DNA of 7,216 nucleotides from Gemmatimonadota bacterium (GTDB lineage: Bacteria > Gemmatimonadota > Gemmatimonadetes > Gemmatimonadales > GWC2-71-9). Location: the NCBI GenBank assembly GCA_003220855.1, contig QHTP01000228.1:1-7216 (forward strand), read 5' to 3'. Position numbers and translations under genes: made by a program. A model generated the notes under the pieces. That model worked only from the letters and a program-made list of their open reading frames with translations, searched no databases and was not told where the DNA came from. Positions 1 to 7,170 of this stretch are shown here, piece by piece (the stretch's first letter is position 1; every line of letters starts with the position of its first letter).

Positions 1-1302
1 GACCGCGCCGCGCTGGCGGAGCACGGCATCACCCCGATCGATCTCGTCGCCGTCAACCTCTATCCGTTTCGCGAGACGGTCGCGAAGCCGGGCGTCAGCA
101 TCGAGCAAGCCATCGAGCAGATCGACATCGGCGGTCCCTCGATGCTCCGCTCGGCCGCGAAAAACCACCAGGACGTGATCGTCGTCGTCGATCCGGACGA
201 CTATCCGGTGGTGATCGCGGCGCTCAAGGCCGGCGAACTGACTCCCGGGCTGCGTCGAGGATTCGCCGCCAAAGTCTTCGCCCACACCGCCGCCTACGAT
301 GCCGCGATCCACGGGTACCTGACGCAGGACACGCCGGGATGGCCCGAGCGGATCACGCTGGCGCTGGAGCGCCGCCAAGAGCTGCGCTACGGCGAGAACC
401 CGCATCAGGCGGCGGCGCTGTACGCGGCGGCTGAGCCCGGAATTCGCGACCTGCAGCAGCTCCATGGCAAGGAGCTGTCCTTCAACAACCTGCTGGACGT
501 CGATGCCGCCGTCGCGGCGGTCGCGCCCTGGTCCGGATCGTCCGGATCGGACGCCGTGGCGTGCGCGATCATCAAGCACACCACCCCGTGCGGCATCGCG
601 CTGGGGCGCTCGCCCCGCGAAGCATACGAGCGCGCACTCGCCACCGACCGTACCTCGGCATTCGGCTCGGTGATCGCGTTCAACGTCGCCGTCGATCGCG
701 GCGCGGCGGAGGCGATGCGCGATCTGTTCGTGGAAGTGGTGGTGGCCCCCGCGTTCGCGGACGACGCGCTGAGCGTGTTTCGCGACAAGAAAAACCTGCG
801 GGTCGTGCGCCTGCGCGCGGGCGATGCGGCGGGTTGGGACTACAAACGGATCCGGGGAGGGTTCCTGGTGCAGGAGCGGTCCCGCGCGGCGCAGGCGGCC
901 GACGAAGCGGGGTGGAAGGTGGTCACACGGCGTGCTCCCACCGACGCCGAATGGCGCGACCTGCGTTTCGCGTGGGCGGCCGTGGGCGTGGTCAAGTCGA
1001 ACGCCATCCTGCTCGCCCGCGACCAGACGGCGGTCGGGATCGGCGCGGGCCAGATGTCGCGCGTGGACGCCTCGTTCCTGGCGATTCACAAGGCGCGCCA
1101 GCAGGGCCACGACCCAGCCGGGGCGGTGTTAGCTTCCGACGCGTTCTTTCCGTTCGCGGACGGTGTAGAACAGGCGGCTCGGGCGGGGGTGAGCGCGATC
1201 ATCCAGCCGGGCGGGTCGGTCAAGGACGCCGAGGTGGTGGCGGCGGCCGATCAGGCGGGGGTGGCGATGGTGTTCACGGGCATCCGACAGTTCAGGCACT
1301 GA
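1..1302 (+). CDS. purH: Bifunctional AICAR formyltransferase / IMP cyclohydrolase, 5'-truncated by window edge
   Basis: PurH catalyses the last two steps of de novo purine synthesis in the cytoplasm: formylation of AICAR with 10-formyl-tetrahydrofolate, then ring closure to IMP. The frame is open from base 1, so the ATG at 142 is internal. The visible part has 433 codons against about 520 in the family, so roughly 90 residues of the N-terminal MGS-like cyclohydrolase domain are missing at the edge. Recognisable family blocks in order are VNLYPF and IDIGGPSMLRSAAKN (cyclohydrolase part), RYGENPHQ, ELSFNNLLD, the catalytic Lys-His in KHTTPCG, SAFGSVIAFN, VKSNAILLA followed by GIGAGQMSRVD, SDAFFPFADG, and the C-terminal MVFTGIRQFRH. 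KHTTPCG has Thr where many bacterial PurH proteins have Asn; that position varies in the family (human has KHVSPAG), so activity is not in doubt. A 9-base tandem repeat at 532-549 gives an SGSSGS loop before this motif. The stop lies three bases before the next gene. Identification is very secure. Confidence 0.98.
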   Translation, partial: DRAALAEHGITPIDLVAVNLYPFRETVAKPGVSIEQAIEQIDIGGPSMLRSAAKNHQDVIVVVDPDDYPVVIAALKAGELTPGLRRGFAAKVFAHTAAYDAAIHGYLTQDTPGWPERITLALERRQELRYGENPHQAAALYAAAEPGIRDLQQLHGKELSFNNLLDVDAAVAAVAPWSGSSGSDAVACAIIKHTTPCGIALGRSPREAYERALATDRTSAFGSVIAFNVAVDRGAAEAMRDLFVEVVVAPAFADDALSVFRDKKNLRVVRLRAGDAAGWDYKRIRGGFLVQERSRAAQAADEAGWKVVTRRAPTDAEWRDLRFAWAAVGVVKSNAILLARDQTAVGIGAGQMSRVDASFLAIHKARQQGHDPAGAVLASDAFFPFADGVEQAARAGVSAIIQPGGSVKDAEVVAAADQAGVAMVFTGIRQFRH

Positions 1303-1305
1303 CCT

Positions 1306-3648
1306 ATGGCGACCATGACCGAGCCTCAGCGGCTCTCGCAGCCGTTCCCCGTCGACGCGACACCCGAGGGCCCGCCCTATGTCTGGGCCGGGTTCGTCGC
1401 GCTCGGCGCCCTGATCCTCTACGTCGCGACGCTCGCCCCGACCACCCAGTTCTGGGACACGTCGGAATACATCGCCGCCGCCTACGTGCTCGGCATCCCG
1501 CACCCGCCGGGCAATCCGCTGTTCACGCTGATCGCCCACACCTGGGGCCTGCTGCCGCTCGCGGCCGCGTATGCCGAGCGGATCAATTTGCTCGCCGCGG
1601 TGACGAGCGCAGTGGCGGCGGGGTGCTGGTTCCTGGTGGGCGAGCGGTGGATGCGGAGCTGGGTGCCGGCCCGGCTGCCGCGGCACTTGGCCGCCCTCGC
1701 TGGCGCGCTCAGCGCGGCGACCGCGTTCACGGTGTGGAACCAGTCGGTGGTGAACGAGAAGGTCTACACGCTCTCGCTGCTGTCGATCGCGCTGGTGCTG
1801 TGGCTCATCGTGCGCTGGGATGACCAGCCCCCCGGCGAAGGGCACGATCATCATCTCCTGATGATCGTATACCTGCTGGCGCTCACCTCCACGAACCACA
1901 TGATGGGCGTGCTGGTGGGACCCGTGGTGATGGTGCTGTTGTATCCGCCGCTCAAGCGGGAGCGTGCGATGGGACTTGGGGGGCTCGCCGCGCGGCGCAT
2001 CGAGTGGTCGCAGTGGCTGGTGTTCTGCAGCGCGTACGCGCTGATCGTGGCGAGCGGACTCGAGAGCTCCACGCCCTTGAAGCTCGCGGCCGTGCTGTTC
2101 GTCGCGGCGCTGATCTACGCGCTCGCCTACGCGCGCAACGGCGACTTCGCGGTCGCGGTGCTGCTGGTGGCGGTCGTGGGAGTGTCGGTGTATCTGTTCC
2201 TGCCGATTCGGTCGGCGCATTTCCCGGCGATCAACGAGGGCGAGCCCACCACGCCGGCGGCCTTGTGGGACGTGCTCACCCGCCAGCAGTACGGCAAGCC
2301 GCCCGTGTGGCAGCGGCAGGCCACGCCCCAGGCGCAGATCGGCATGTGGATCCAGTACTTCACGTGGCAGTGGGGCCGCGACTGGACCACCGGGTTGCGC
2401 GGGGCGCTCGCGGTCGTGTTCGCCTTCCTGGGCTTGCTGGGCGCGTACCGCCACTGGAAAGCCGACCGCCGCACCGCCGTCGCCATGACGACGCTGATGG
2501 CGACGCTCACGCTGCTGTTGATCTTCTACCTCAACTTCAAGTACGGCTACTCGCAGCGCCCCGATCTCCCCCAGGCGCTGCACGAGGTGCGCGAGCGCGA
2601 CTATTTCTTCCTCGCCTCGTTCGCGCTGTGGGGCGTGTGGGTGGGAATGGGGCTCGCGACCCTGATGGAATGGCTGACGGAGTCGCTCGAGGCCCGGGAG
2701 CCCGACCCGGCCCGCCGCTGGCTGCTCGCGACACCGGTGCTGCTCCTCGCACTGGTGCCGCTGGTGGGCAACCGTCTCACCGCGTCGCGCCAGGGTGAGA
2801 CGCTGGCGCGCGACTTCGCCTACGACATGCTGCAGTCGGTCGAGCCGTACGGCGTGCTCGTGACCGCGGGAGACAACGACACGTTCCCCCTGTGGTACGC
2901 GCAGGAAGTGGAGCACATCCGCCAGGACGTGACGGTGGTGAACCTGTCGCTCGCCAACACCGACTGGTACCTACGCCAGCTGCAGCGCCGGCCCCTCGCC
3001 ACGTTCGATTCGACCGGGGCGCCGTCGATCTACCGCGGGCGCGCCTGGACCAAGCCGGCGGGCCGGCTGCTCGATTACACCGACGAGCAGCTCGCACACC
3101 TCGAGCCGGTGTACTGGCTCGACCAGAAGCGTCTGGTGAACCTGGGTGGGGTCAGCGTGTCGCTCGATCCGCAGCAGCTCGGCCGCCAGTATCTGGAGCG
3201 GGCCGACGTGATCGTGCTCGAGGCCATCAAGGATCAGATGGGCAAGCGGCCCATTTATTTTTCCCGCACCGTGGGCCCGTATGCCGACCTGTTCGGCCTG
3301 AGCGATTACCTGGAGGGTCAGGGGTTCGCGCGCAAGCTGCACCGCGAACCGCTGGTTGCGTCGGACAGCCTCGTGTCGCTCGGGCCCGGGCTCGGGGCCA
3401 TCAACCTCCCCCGGACCACGGCCCTCGCGTTCGACGTCTATCATCGTCAGGCGGCCGGCCGTCACCGGCCACGCGGCTGGGTGGACCGGCCGTCGGAGTC
3501 GATCCTCGCCACCTACGGCATCGTGTATCAGGCGCTGGCGCAGGTGCTACGGCAGCGCAACCCCAGTCTGGCGACCCAGGCGCTGGTGGTCGCCGACTCG
3601 GTGTTCAAGAACACGAGCTACGGGTTCAACCCGCCGGTCGAGCGCTAG
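1306..3648 (+). CDS. DUF2723 family multi-pass membrane protein (GT-C/GT117 glycosyltransferase-like)
   Basis: This 780-residue protein matches the DUF2723 family, related to protein O-mannosyltransferase-type GT-C enzymes that move sugar from a lipid carrier on the outer face of the inner membrane. The substrate here is unknown. The N-terminal signature is clear: a first membrane helix (about 26-45), then FWDTSEYIAAAYVLGIPHPPG (about 49-69), with acidic residues Asp51 and Glu54 in the loop where GT-C enzymes carry the catalytic acid. Further hydrophobic helices lie at about 78-110, 125-170, 185-212, 236-300, 366-382, 391-410, 434-455 and 473-488. From about 500 the chain is soluble and contains GDNDTFPLWYAQEVE (522-536) and NLSLANTDWYLRQ (546-558), which are conserved in this family. 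The ATG at 1306 sits three bases after the purH stop with no good Shine-Dalgarno, so translational coupling is likely; a second ATG at 1315 is an alternative start. The stop TAG overlaps the stop of the opposing propeller locus. Family assignment is strong; the biochemical role is inferred. Confidence 0.9.
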   Translation: MATMTEPQRLSQPFPVDATPEGPPYVWAGFVALGALILYVATLAPTTQFWDTSEYIAAAYVLGIPHPPGNPLFTLIAHTWGLLPLAAAYAERINLLAAVTSAVAAGCWFLVGERWMRSWVPARLPRHLAALAGALSAATAFTVWNQSVVNEKVYTLSLLSIALVLWLIVRWDDQPPGEGHDHHLLMIVYLLALTSTNHMMGVLVGPVVMVLLYPPLKRERAMGLGGLAARRIEWSQWLVFCSAYALIVASGLESSTPLKLAAVLFVAALIYALAYARNGDFAVAVLLVAVVGVSVYLFLPIRSAHFPAINEGEPTTPAALWDVLTRQQYGKPPVWQRQATPQAQIGMWIQYFTWQWGRDWTTGLRGALAVVFAFLGLLGAYRHWKADRRTAVAMTTLMATLTLLLIFYLNFKYGYSQRPDLPQALHEVRERDYFFLASFALWGVWVGMGLATLMEWLTESLEAREPDPARRWLLATPVLLLALVPLVGNRLTASRQGETLARDFAYDMLQSVEPYGVLVTAGDNDTFPLWYAQEVEHIRQDVTVVNLSLANTDWYLRQLQRRPLATFDSTGAPSIYRGRAWTKPAGRLLDYTDEQLAHLEPVYWLDQKRLVNLGGVSVSLDPQQLGRQYLERADVIVLEAIKDQMGKRPIYFSRTVGPYADLFGLSDYLEGQGFARKLHREPLVASDSLVSLGPGLGAINLPRTTALAFDVYHRQAAGRHRPRGWVDRPSESILATYGIVYQALAQVLRQRNPSLATQALVVADSVFKNTSYGFNPPVER

Positions 3649-4307
3649 TCGCGGGTGAAGGCCTGCAGGAGGCGCTGGCCTTCCATCAGGAAGCTGTCGA
3701 ACTGATCGGGAGGCGGCAGCGCGCCGTCCCGCCACCACATCAGCTCCTGGCCGGCGCCGGCGGCGTGTTGACCCCGGAACATCTCGAACACCTGGCGGCG
3801 CGCCGGAGTAAAGAGTGCCCGTACGGTGGCTTCATCACTCCCCCGCAGGCGGTAGGCGCTCGAGAACTCGGGCGACTCGACGAAATCGATATCCTGCCCT
3901 CCGAAATACGCCGCGAGCTTGGCCCAGAGGCCCTCGGGCGTGAGCAGGAACTGCGGCAGCGGGCGCTCCATGGTCCAGAGCAGGCCGCCGATGCGGTGCG
4001 CCTGCGAGTTTCTCCCGGAGCCCGTGGTCCATTTGTACTCGAACGCGGTGAAGGGCGTGCCGCCGCTCGTCCCAGCGATCGTGAATCCCCAAGTATGCCC
4101 GTGCCCTTCCGAGAACACTGGGCAGGTGGCCACATGGCGCGCCTCCTCTCCGGGACGCTCCGGTTCGAATCGGTAGCCGCGCTCGAAGCAGAAGCCCTCG
4201 TAGGCCTTGCGTCTGCGGTTGGTGATGATTCTGTTGGCCAACACGACGCCCGCGACAACGGTCAGGGCGATGCCGAGGAAGACGAGCGGGATCAGAGGAT
4301 CCGAGGA
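3645..4307 (-). other. C-terminal transmembrane helix plus uncharacterised cytoplasmic domain fused to the propeller
   Basis: Directly after the last blade (RPDGLAW) the frame continues SSDPLIPLVFLG into one hydrophobic helix (about 4298-4236) followed by NRRRK, a positive-inside signal placing the remainder in the cytoplasm. The remaining 190 or so residues contain GYRFEPER, TPFTAFEYKWTTGSG, a Leu/Pro-rich LPQFLLTPEG, an IDFVESPEFSSAYRLRG block and DEATVRALFTP. I recognise this set of motifs from uncharacterised bacterial membrane proteins that normally begin with their own short N-terminus and a single helix, but I cannot name a family or function. The topology fits a real fusion: signal peptide, periplasmic propeller, one helix, cytoplasmic domain. 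In-frame ATG 4358 could start a separate product, but it lies inside the last blade and has no ribosome site. The domain looks intact, with no internal stop or frame change, and terminates in the CTAG shared with the opposing gene. Confidence 0.6.
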
Positions 4308-5259
4308 CCATGCCAGGCCATCCGGCCGTCCACCTGCGCCGATGCGCGCGACCACCATGAGCGACCGCACGTCGATCACCGCCACGCTGTCGTCGGGCGT
4401 ACACGCCACATAAGCGCGCGCCCCGTCCGGTTGCATCACGATTCCCGCCGCCCCGCGCCCGACTGGTACGCGCCTGACCACTGCCCGGGCCGCCGCCCGC
4501 AGCACCGAGACATCCGGGCCACCCAGCGTCGACACGAACACGAGCGCGCCGTCGGGGGTGAACTTCAACCGGTTGGCGCCCCGCACGTCCGCCGCTAGCG
4601 TCTGCACCACGACTTTGCGGGTGAGATCGATGACCGAGATGGTGCCGTCCTGTGCGTTGGCCACCCACGCCTCGCGCCCGTCGGGCGACACATCGATCCC
4701 TTCCGCACCGCGGCCCACGGGGACCACCGTCTCCGTCCAGTCGACCCCGGAGGCAGCGCCCGGAGGCGGGGGTCCGCTGCGCGGCTCGGCGATCGTAACG
4801 GTCGCCGAGCTGACGTTGGATGTGACGACTCGCTTCCCGTCCGCGGACACGATGAGCATGTGCGTACGGTCCTGCCCGGTGCCGAGCACCCAGTCGACGG
4901 CGTGCGGTGCAGGGTCGTAGCGACCGATCGCCTTCGCCCCCTCGGCAGTGAACCAGATCTTCCCGTCGGCGACTGCGAGCCCGTGGGGGCCGTGCAACGG
5001 ACCGAGGTCGATGGCGGGTAGCGCCTGCTGCGCGATGAGATCTACGTCCCACCAGGACGCGCCACACCACAGCGAGCGTCGTGGGATCGACGATGCTCAG
5101 GGTGCGGTCGGTCTTGCTAAGGACGAGCAGCGCCCGCGCTGGCGTCGGGACCGGCATGCGAGGCGCGGAGCTCTGCGCAATCGCTGGATGGGCCCCGGGA
5201 CTCGCGATGCCGACGAGGAGCGCGGCGCCGAGCCAGCCAGCGCGCGAGAGAGGGACCAC
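3645..5259 (-). pseudogene. Secreted YVTN-type beta-propeller protein, frameshifted near 5047, fused to a membrane-anchored C-terminal domain
   Basis: The locus reads in two frames. The 5' part starts at GTG 5259, six bases after a strong AAAGGAGG. It encodes a signal peptide (Arg6, hydrophobic core GAALLVGIA, likely cleavage near AIAQ) and a first propeller strand set, LLVLSKTDRTLSIVDPTTL, ending at VLVG (about 5047). The rest continues in another frame that is open from 5096 to the stop at 3645-3647: DLIAQQALPAIDLG, then GPHGLAVADGKIWFTAEG, GTGQDRTHM and four blades with the typical xxPDGxxxxVxN pattern (about 4850, 4690, 4560 and 4430). Relatives normally have about 30 residues (PHEV...SPDG...YVxNxG) between VLVG and the DLIAQ strand; these are absent, so a deletion of about 90 bases with frame change is more likely than a single-base slip. 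The only late start in the second frame is TTG 4997, with no ribosome site. No slippery sequence is visible at the junction. It could be a pseudogene, a strain-specific break or an assembly error. After the last blade the frame enters a membrane helix and a second domain, described separately. Such propellers are usually periplasmic; the ligand is unknown. Confidence 0.75.
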
Positions 5260-5327
5260 GAGAATCCTCCTTTGTGAACTCAACTTCGTGATCGGGCAGG
5301 AGCCAGGGGCGTCGCTGGCAGTCTCGC
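5260..5327 (-). other. Short intergenic spacer between M61 peptidase and propeller locus
   Basis: These 68 bases separate two minus-strand genes. Apart from the propeller ribosome site, only a weak 5-bp stem with an 8-base loop (GCCAG / CTGGC) is visible, with no following T run. There is no convincing terminator or promoter, so the two genes may share a transcript. Confidence 0.5.
5266..5273 (-). promoter_or_regulatory. Shine-Dalgarno site of the propeller locus
   Basis: On the minus strand AAAGGAGG is followed by six bases and GTG 5259. It is the best ribosome site in the window and fixes the start of the signal-peptide frame. This shows that the upstream fragment belongs to the gene, and hence that the propeller frame starting further downstream is out of register. 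Confidence 0.8.
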
Positions 5328-6947
5328 CTACTTGTCGACCTGCCCCGTGAGCCATCCCTTCCGAATCTTCAATTGCTCCGGCGTCGCATCCGGCGTCTCC
5401 TCGATCTGCCACTGGCCGCTCTCAGCGCGCAGCAGCTTCAATCCGGCCCAGCTGAGCGCCGCGTCGTAATCCATGTCGTCGGTACCGCCGACATGCTGCG
5501 CGAACCAGGCATGCATGTCCGTGCCGGCCGCGGCGCTCACGGCTTGCTCGACGTCGTCCTCCGTGTAGCCGCGTCCCTGCAGATAGTACGACGCCTTGGG
5601 AGCGTCCCACACCCGGTGCTTGAGATCGTTGAACGCGTCGTCGAGCGATTTGGTGTTGCCTGTCTGATGGCGAATGAACAAGTCGAGGCACGTCGCGATT
5701 CCGGCCCCCTTCGTGTAGTAATCGAAGAACGTGTTTTCGAAGTTCGTCGGCTGGGCCTGAGGCGCGCCGTCCCAGAACGGCGCCTCGAACGAGGCCACGC
5801 GCGCCGACACCTCCTTGCGGCCCGGCGCGGTGAGATTCGCCCGGATGAGCGACGCCATCCGCGCGTAGAACGTGCCCGTGTCCTGCAGGCCGGCGCGCCG
5901 CAGCGCCGCCTGCCCGTAGTATTGCGTCCACCCCTCGGCCACCCAGAGCGACGGCTCGTACTGCTCGCGCGTGTAGTCGAACGGGCCCAGCGCGGCGGGT
6001 CGGACGCGCTTCACGTTCCACACATGGAAGTACTCGTGCGCCGCCGAGGAGATGCCGGGGAGCAGCGTCGCTGTATCGGTCCATACACGCGAGTTCTGGA
6101 TCTGCGTGGAGTACAGATGCTCCATCCCGTCGCCGCCGGGAAAGCCGATGTTGAACAGGAACGTGTACTGCTCGAGCGGTGGCGCCCCGAAGACGGAATT
6201 CTCGTAGCGCACGATCCGTTCGACGTCGTGCACGAAGCGCTCGCGTGCGCCGGCCGGCGGGGGGACCGGCCCGTTGTGGTGCACCATGACGCGGTACTTC
6301 CGGTCGTCGACGACGAAGGAATCGAGCAGCAACGATCCGGCCGGTGCCACCTCGGTGGGCGTGTCGATCAGCAGATCGTAGTTCGGAAACTGAAACTGCC
6401 GCTGGCCCGGCTGGGTGACCGCCCCATTCATGATCGTCCACCCCTCCGGCGGCTCGACGCTGAGTGACACCGGATCCTGCTTGTGGCCCTCCACGTACAT
6501 GAGCAGCGATGCCCCGTTCCAGTTCGCGTGCGCGCTGTCGAGCACCGAGAACGTGCCCGACATGGGCGCGTCGGCGAACACACGATACGTGGCCCGCACG
6601 CTCCGACTCGCGCCCGGAAGCACGCGCCACAGCGACCCGTTGACCCGGTCCCAGCGCAAGGGTTTGCCGTCGCTCCCCACCGCCGAAAAATCCTGGACGT
6701 TCTTGGCGAAATCCATGCGGCCGTAGCGGCCGGGCGACCACACCGGCATCTGCAGCTCGACGGGACGGCTCCCCCGCAGCCCGCTCACCGCCAGCGTGAT
6801 CGCGTACAGGTGCGCCGCGATATCCGGCATGGCGATGGTGTAGGCGATGCGATACTGCTGCGCGACCGCGGGCAGGGGAGCGGCGGCGAGCCATCCGAGG
6901 AGGGCAATGGCCCAGGGCCGGGCACCAGTGTTCTCATGCGTGATCAC
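5328..6947 (-). CDS. Exported M61-family zinc metallopeptidase (glycyl-aminopeptidase type)
   Basis: M61 enzymes are gluzincin-type zinc peptidases, commonly exported and active on peptides with small N-terminal residues. With the GTG start at 6947 the protein has 539 residues. An N-terminal signal peptide (Arg9, core WAIALLGWLAAAPL, probable cleavage at AVA/QQ) indicates the periplasm or outside. The N-terminal beta domain carries the family block MPVWSPGRYGRMDFAKNVQDFSA (about residues 67-89). The catalytic domain has GMEHLYS (274-280), the zinc motif HEYFH (304-308, bases about 6038-6024), the downstream zinc-ligand Glu338 in AEGWTQYY, and DYYTKGAG (about 408-415). All key residues are present. 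The chain ends soon after the catalytic domain with ATPEQLKIRKGWLTG and shows no PDZ domain, which longer M61 proteins carry. GTG 6947 was chosen because GAGGGGGG lies nine bases upstream and it puts the signal peptide at the N-terminus; TTG 6968 and TTG 6995 are weaker alternatives. It lies 68 bases upstream of the propeller locus on the same strand. Family call is secure; the substrate is unknown. Confidence 0.93.
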   Translation of the reverse strand: MITHENTGARPWAIALLGWLAAAPLPAVAQQYRIAYTIAMPDIAAHLYAITLAVSGLRGSRPVELQMPVWSPGRYGRMDFAKNVQDFSAVGSDGKPLRWDRVNGSLWRVLPGASRSVRATYRVFADAPMSGTFSVLDSAHANWNGASLLMYVEGHKQDPVSLSVEPPEGWTIMNGAVTQPGQRQFQFPNYDLLIDTPTEVAPAGSLLLDSFVVDDRKYRVMVHHNGPVPPPAGARERFVHDVERIVRYENSVFGAPPLEQYTFLFNIGFPGGDGMEHLYSTQIQNSRVWTDTATLLPGISSAAHEYFHVWNVKRVRPAALGPFDYTREQYEPSLWVAEGWTQYYGQAALRRAGLQDTGTFYARMASLIRANLTAPGRKEVSARVASFEAPFWDGAPQAQPTNFENTFFDYYTKGAGIATCLDLFIRHQTGNTKSLDDAFNDLKHRVWDAPKASYYLQGRGYTEDDVEQAVSAAAGTDMHAWFAQHVGGTDDMDYDAALSWAGLKLLRAESGQWQIEETPDATPEQLKIRKGWLTGQVDK

Positions 6948-6956
6948 GCTGAACGA

Positions 6957-6964
6957 CCCCCCTC
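6957..6964 (-). promoter_or_regulatory. Probable Shine-Dalgarno site of the M61 gene
   Basis: GAGGGGGG on the minus strand lies nine bases before GTG 6947. The G run allows GAGG or GGGG pairing with 16S rRNA. It decides the start in favour of GTG 6947 over the upstream TTG codons. Confidence 0.55.
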
Positions 6965-7035
6965 GCAACTGTGCTGATGCGCTTGGACGTTTCAACCACG
7001 GTCATCATGAAACTCTGCGGCATGCCCTCGGCCGA

Positions 7036-7053
7036 GACCTCTTCTAAGAGGTC
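7036..7053. repeat. Perfect 18-base palindrome between the M61 gene and tRNA-Ser
   Basis: The sequence reads GACCTCTT-CT-AAGAGGTC: two 8-base arms around a 2-base centre. It lies 34 bases before the tRNA on the + strand and about 90 bases upstream of the M61 start on the - strand. There is no adjacent T run on either strand, so an intrinsic terminator is unlikely. The position and symmetry suit a dimeric regulator site or a hairpin in a tRNA leader, but neither can be shown from sequence alone. The rest of 6965-7086 shows no gene and no convincing promoter. A TTGAAA on the minus strand near 7000-6990 has no good -10 partner. Confidence 0.6.
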
Positions 7054-7086
7054 CCCCACCACCGTAACTTGAAGCCCTGTAACACT

Positions 7087-7170
7087 GGAGGGCTAGACCT
7101 AACTGGTAAGGCGGCGGTCTTGAAAACCGCTGGGCGCAAGCCCGTACAGGTTCGAGTCCTGTGCCCTCCG
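7087..7170 (+). tRNA. tRNA-Ser (anticodon UGA)
   Basis: A class II tRNA reading UCA serine codons. The 7-bp acceptor stem GGAGGGC (7087-7093) pairs perfectly with GCCCTCC (7163-7169), and the discriminator base is G, as in serine tRNAs. The anticodon stem GCGGT/ACCGC encloses loop CTTGAAA with TGA at 7121-7123. A long variable arm (GGGC-GCAA-GCCC) and a perfect T arm (ACAGG-TTCGAGT-CCTGT) follow. The D arm (7096-7112, GAC...GGC) is irregular: an A opposite G, or a bulged A if the stem is read as G(A)CC/GGC. CCA is not encoded and must be added by nucleotidyltransferase. Amino-acid identity is secure from the anticodon, the variable arm and the discriminator. Confidence 0.96.

Noticed and set aside
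561..1823. 420-codon plus-strand frame crossing from purH into the DUF2723 gene
   Set aside because: It overlaps two well-supported genes in another frame, and its composition is that of a shadow frame.
1129..2916. 595-codon open frame on the minus strand opposite the DUF2723 gene
   Set aside because: It is rich in Arg, His, Gln and Pro and has no recognisable domain. It lies opposite a clearly conserved membrane protein, so it is a high-GC antisense shadow.
2892..4598. 568-codon plus-strand open frame spanning two genes
   Set aside because: It crosses the end of the DUF2723 gene and runs antisense to the propeller locus. Composition is Arg/Ala/Gly-rich with no motif.
5040..5060. Programmed ribosomal frameshift in the propeller gene
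   Set aside because: No slippery heptamer or downstream hairpin is evident, and the missing blade segment suggests deletion rather than recoding.
5285..5327. Possible terminator hairpin after the M61 gene
   Set aside because: Only a 5-bp stem with an 8-base loop and no T run, so too weak to call.
3835..5412. 525-codon minus-strand open frame that includes the propeller signal peptide
   Set aside because: Only about 5259-5047 of it is meaningful. Upstream it overlaps the 3' end of the M61 gene, and downstream it turns into Arg/Gly-rich shadow translation of the propeller and C-terminal domain.
6945..6995. TTG codon at 6995 as the start of the M61 gene
   Set aside because: It adds 16 residues before the signal peptide and has no ribosome site. 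GTG 6947 has a G-rich site at suitable spacing.
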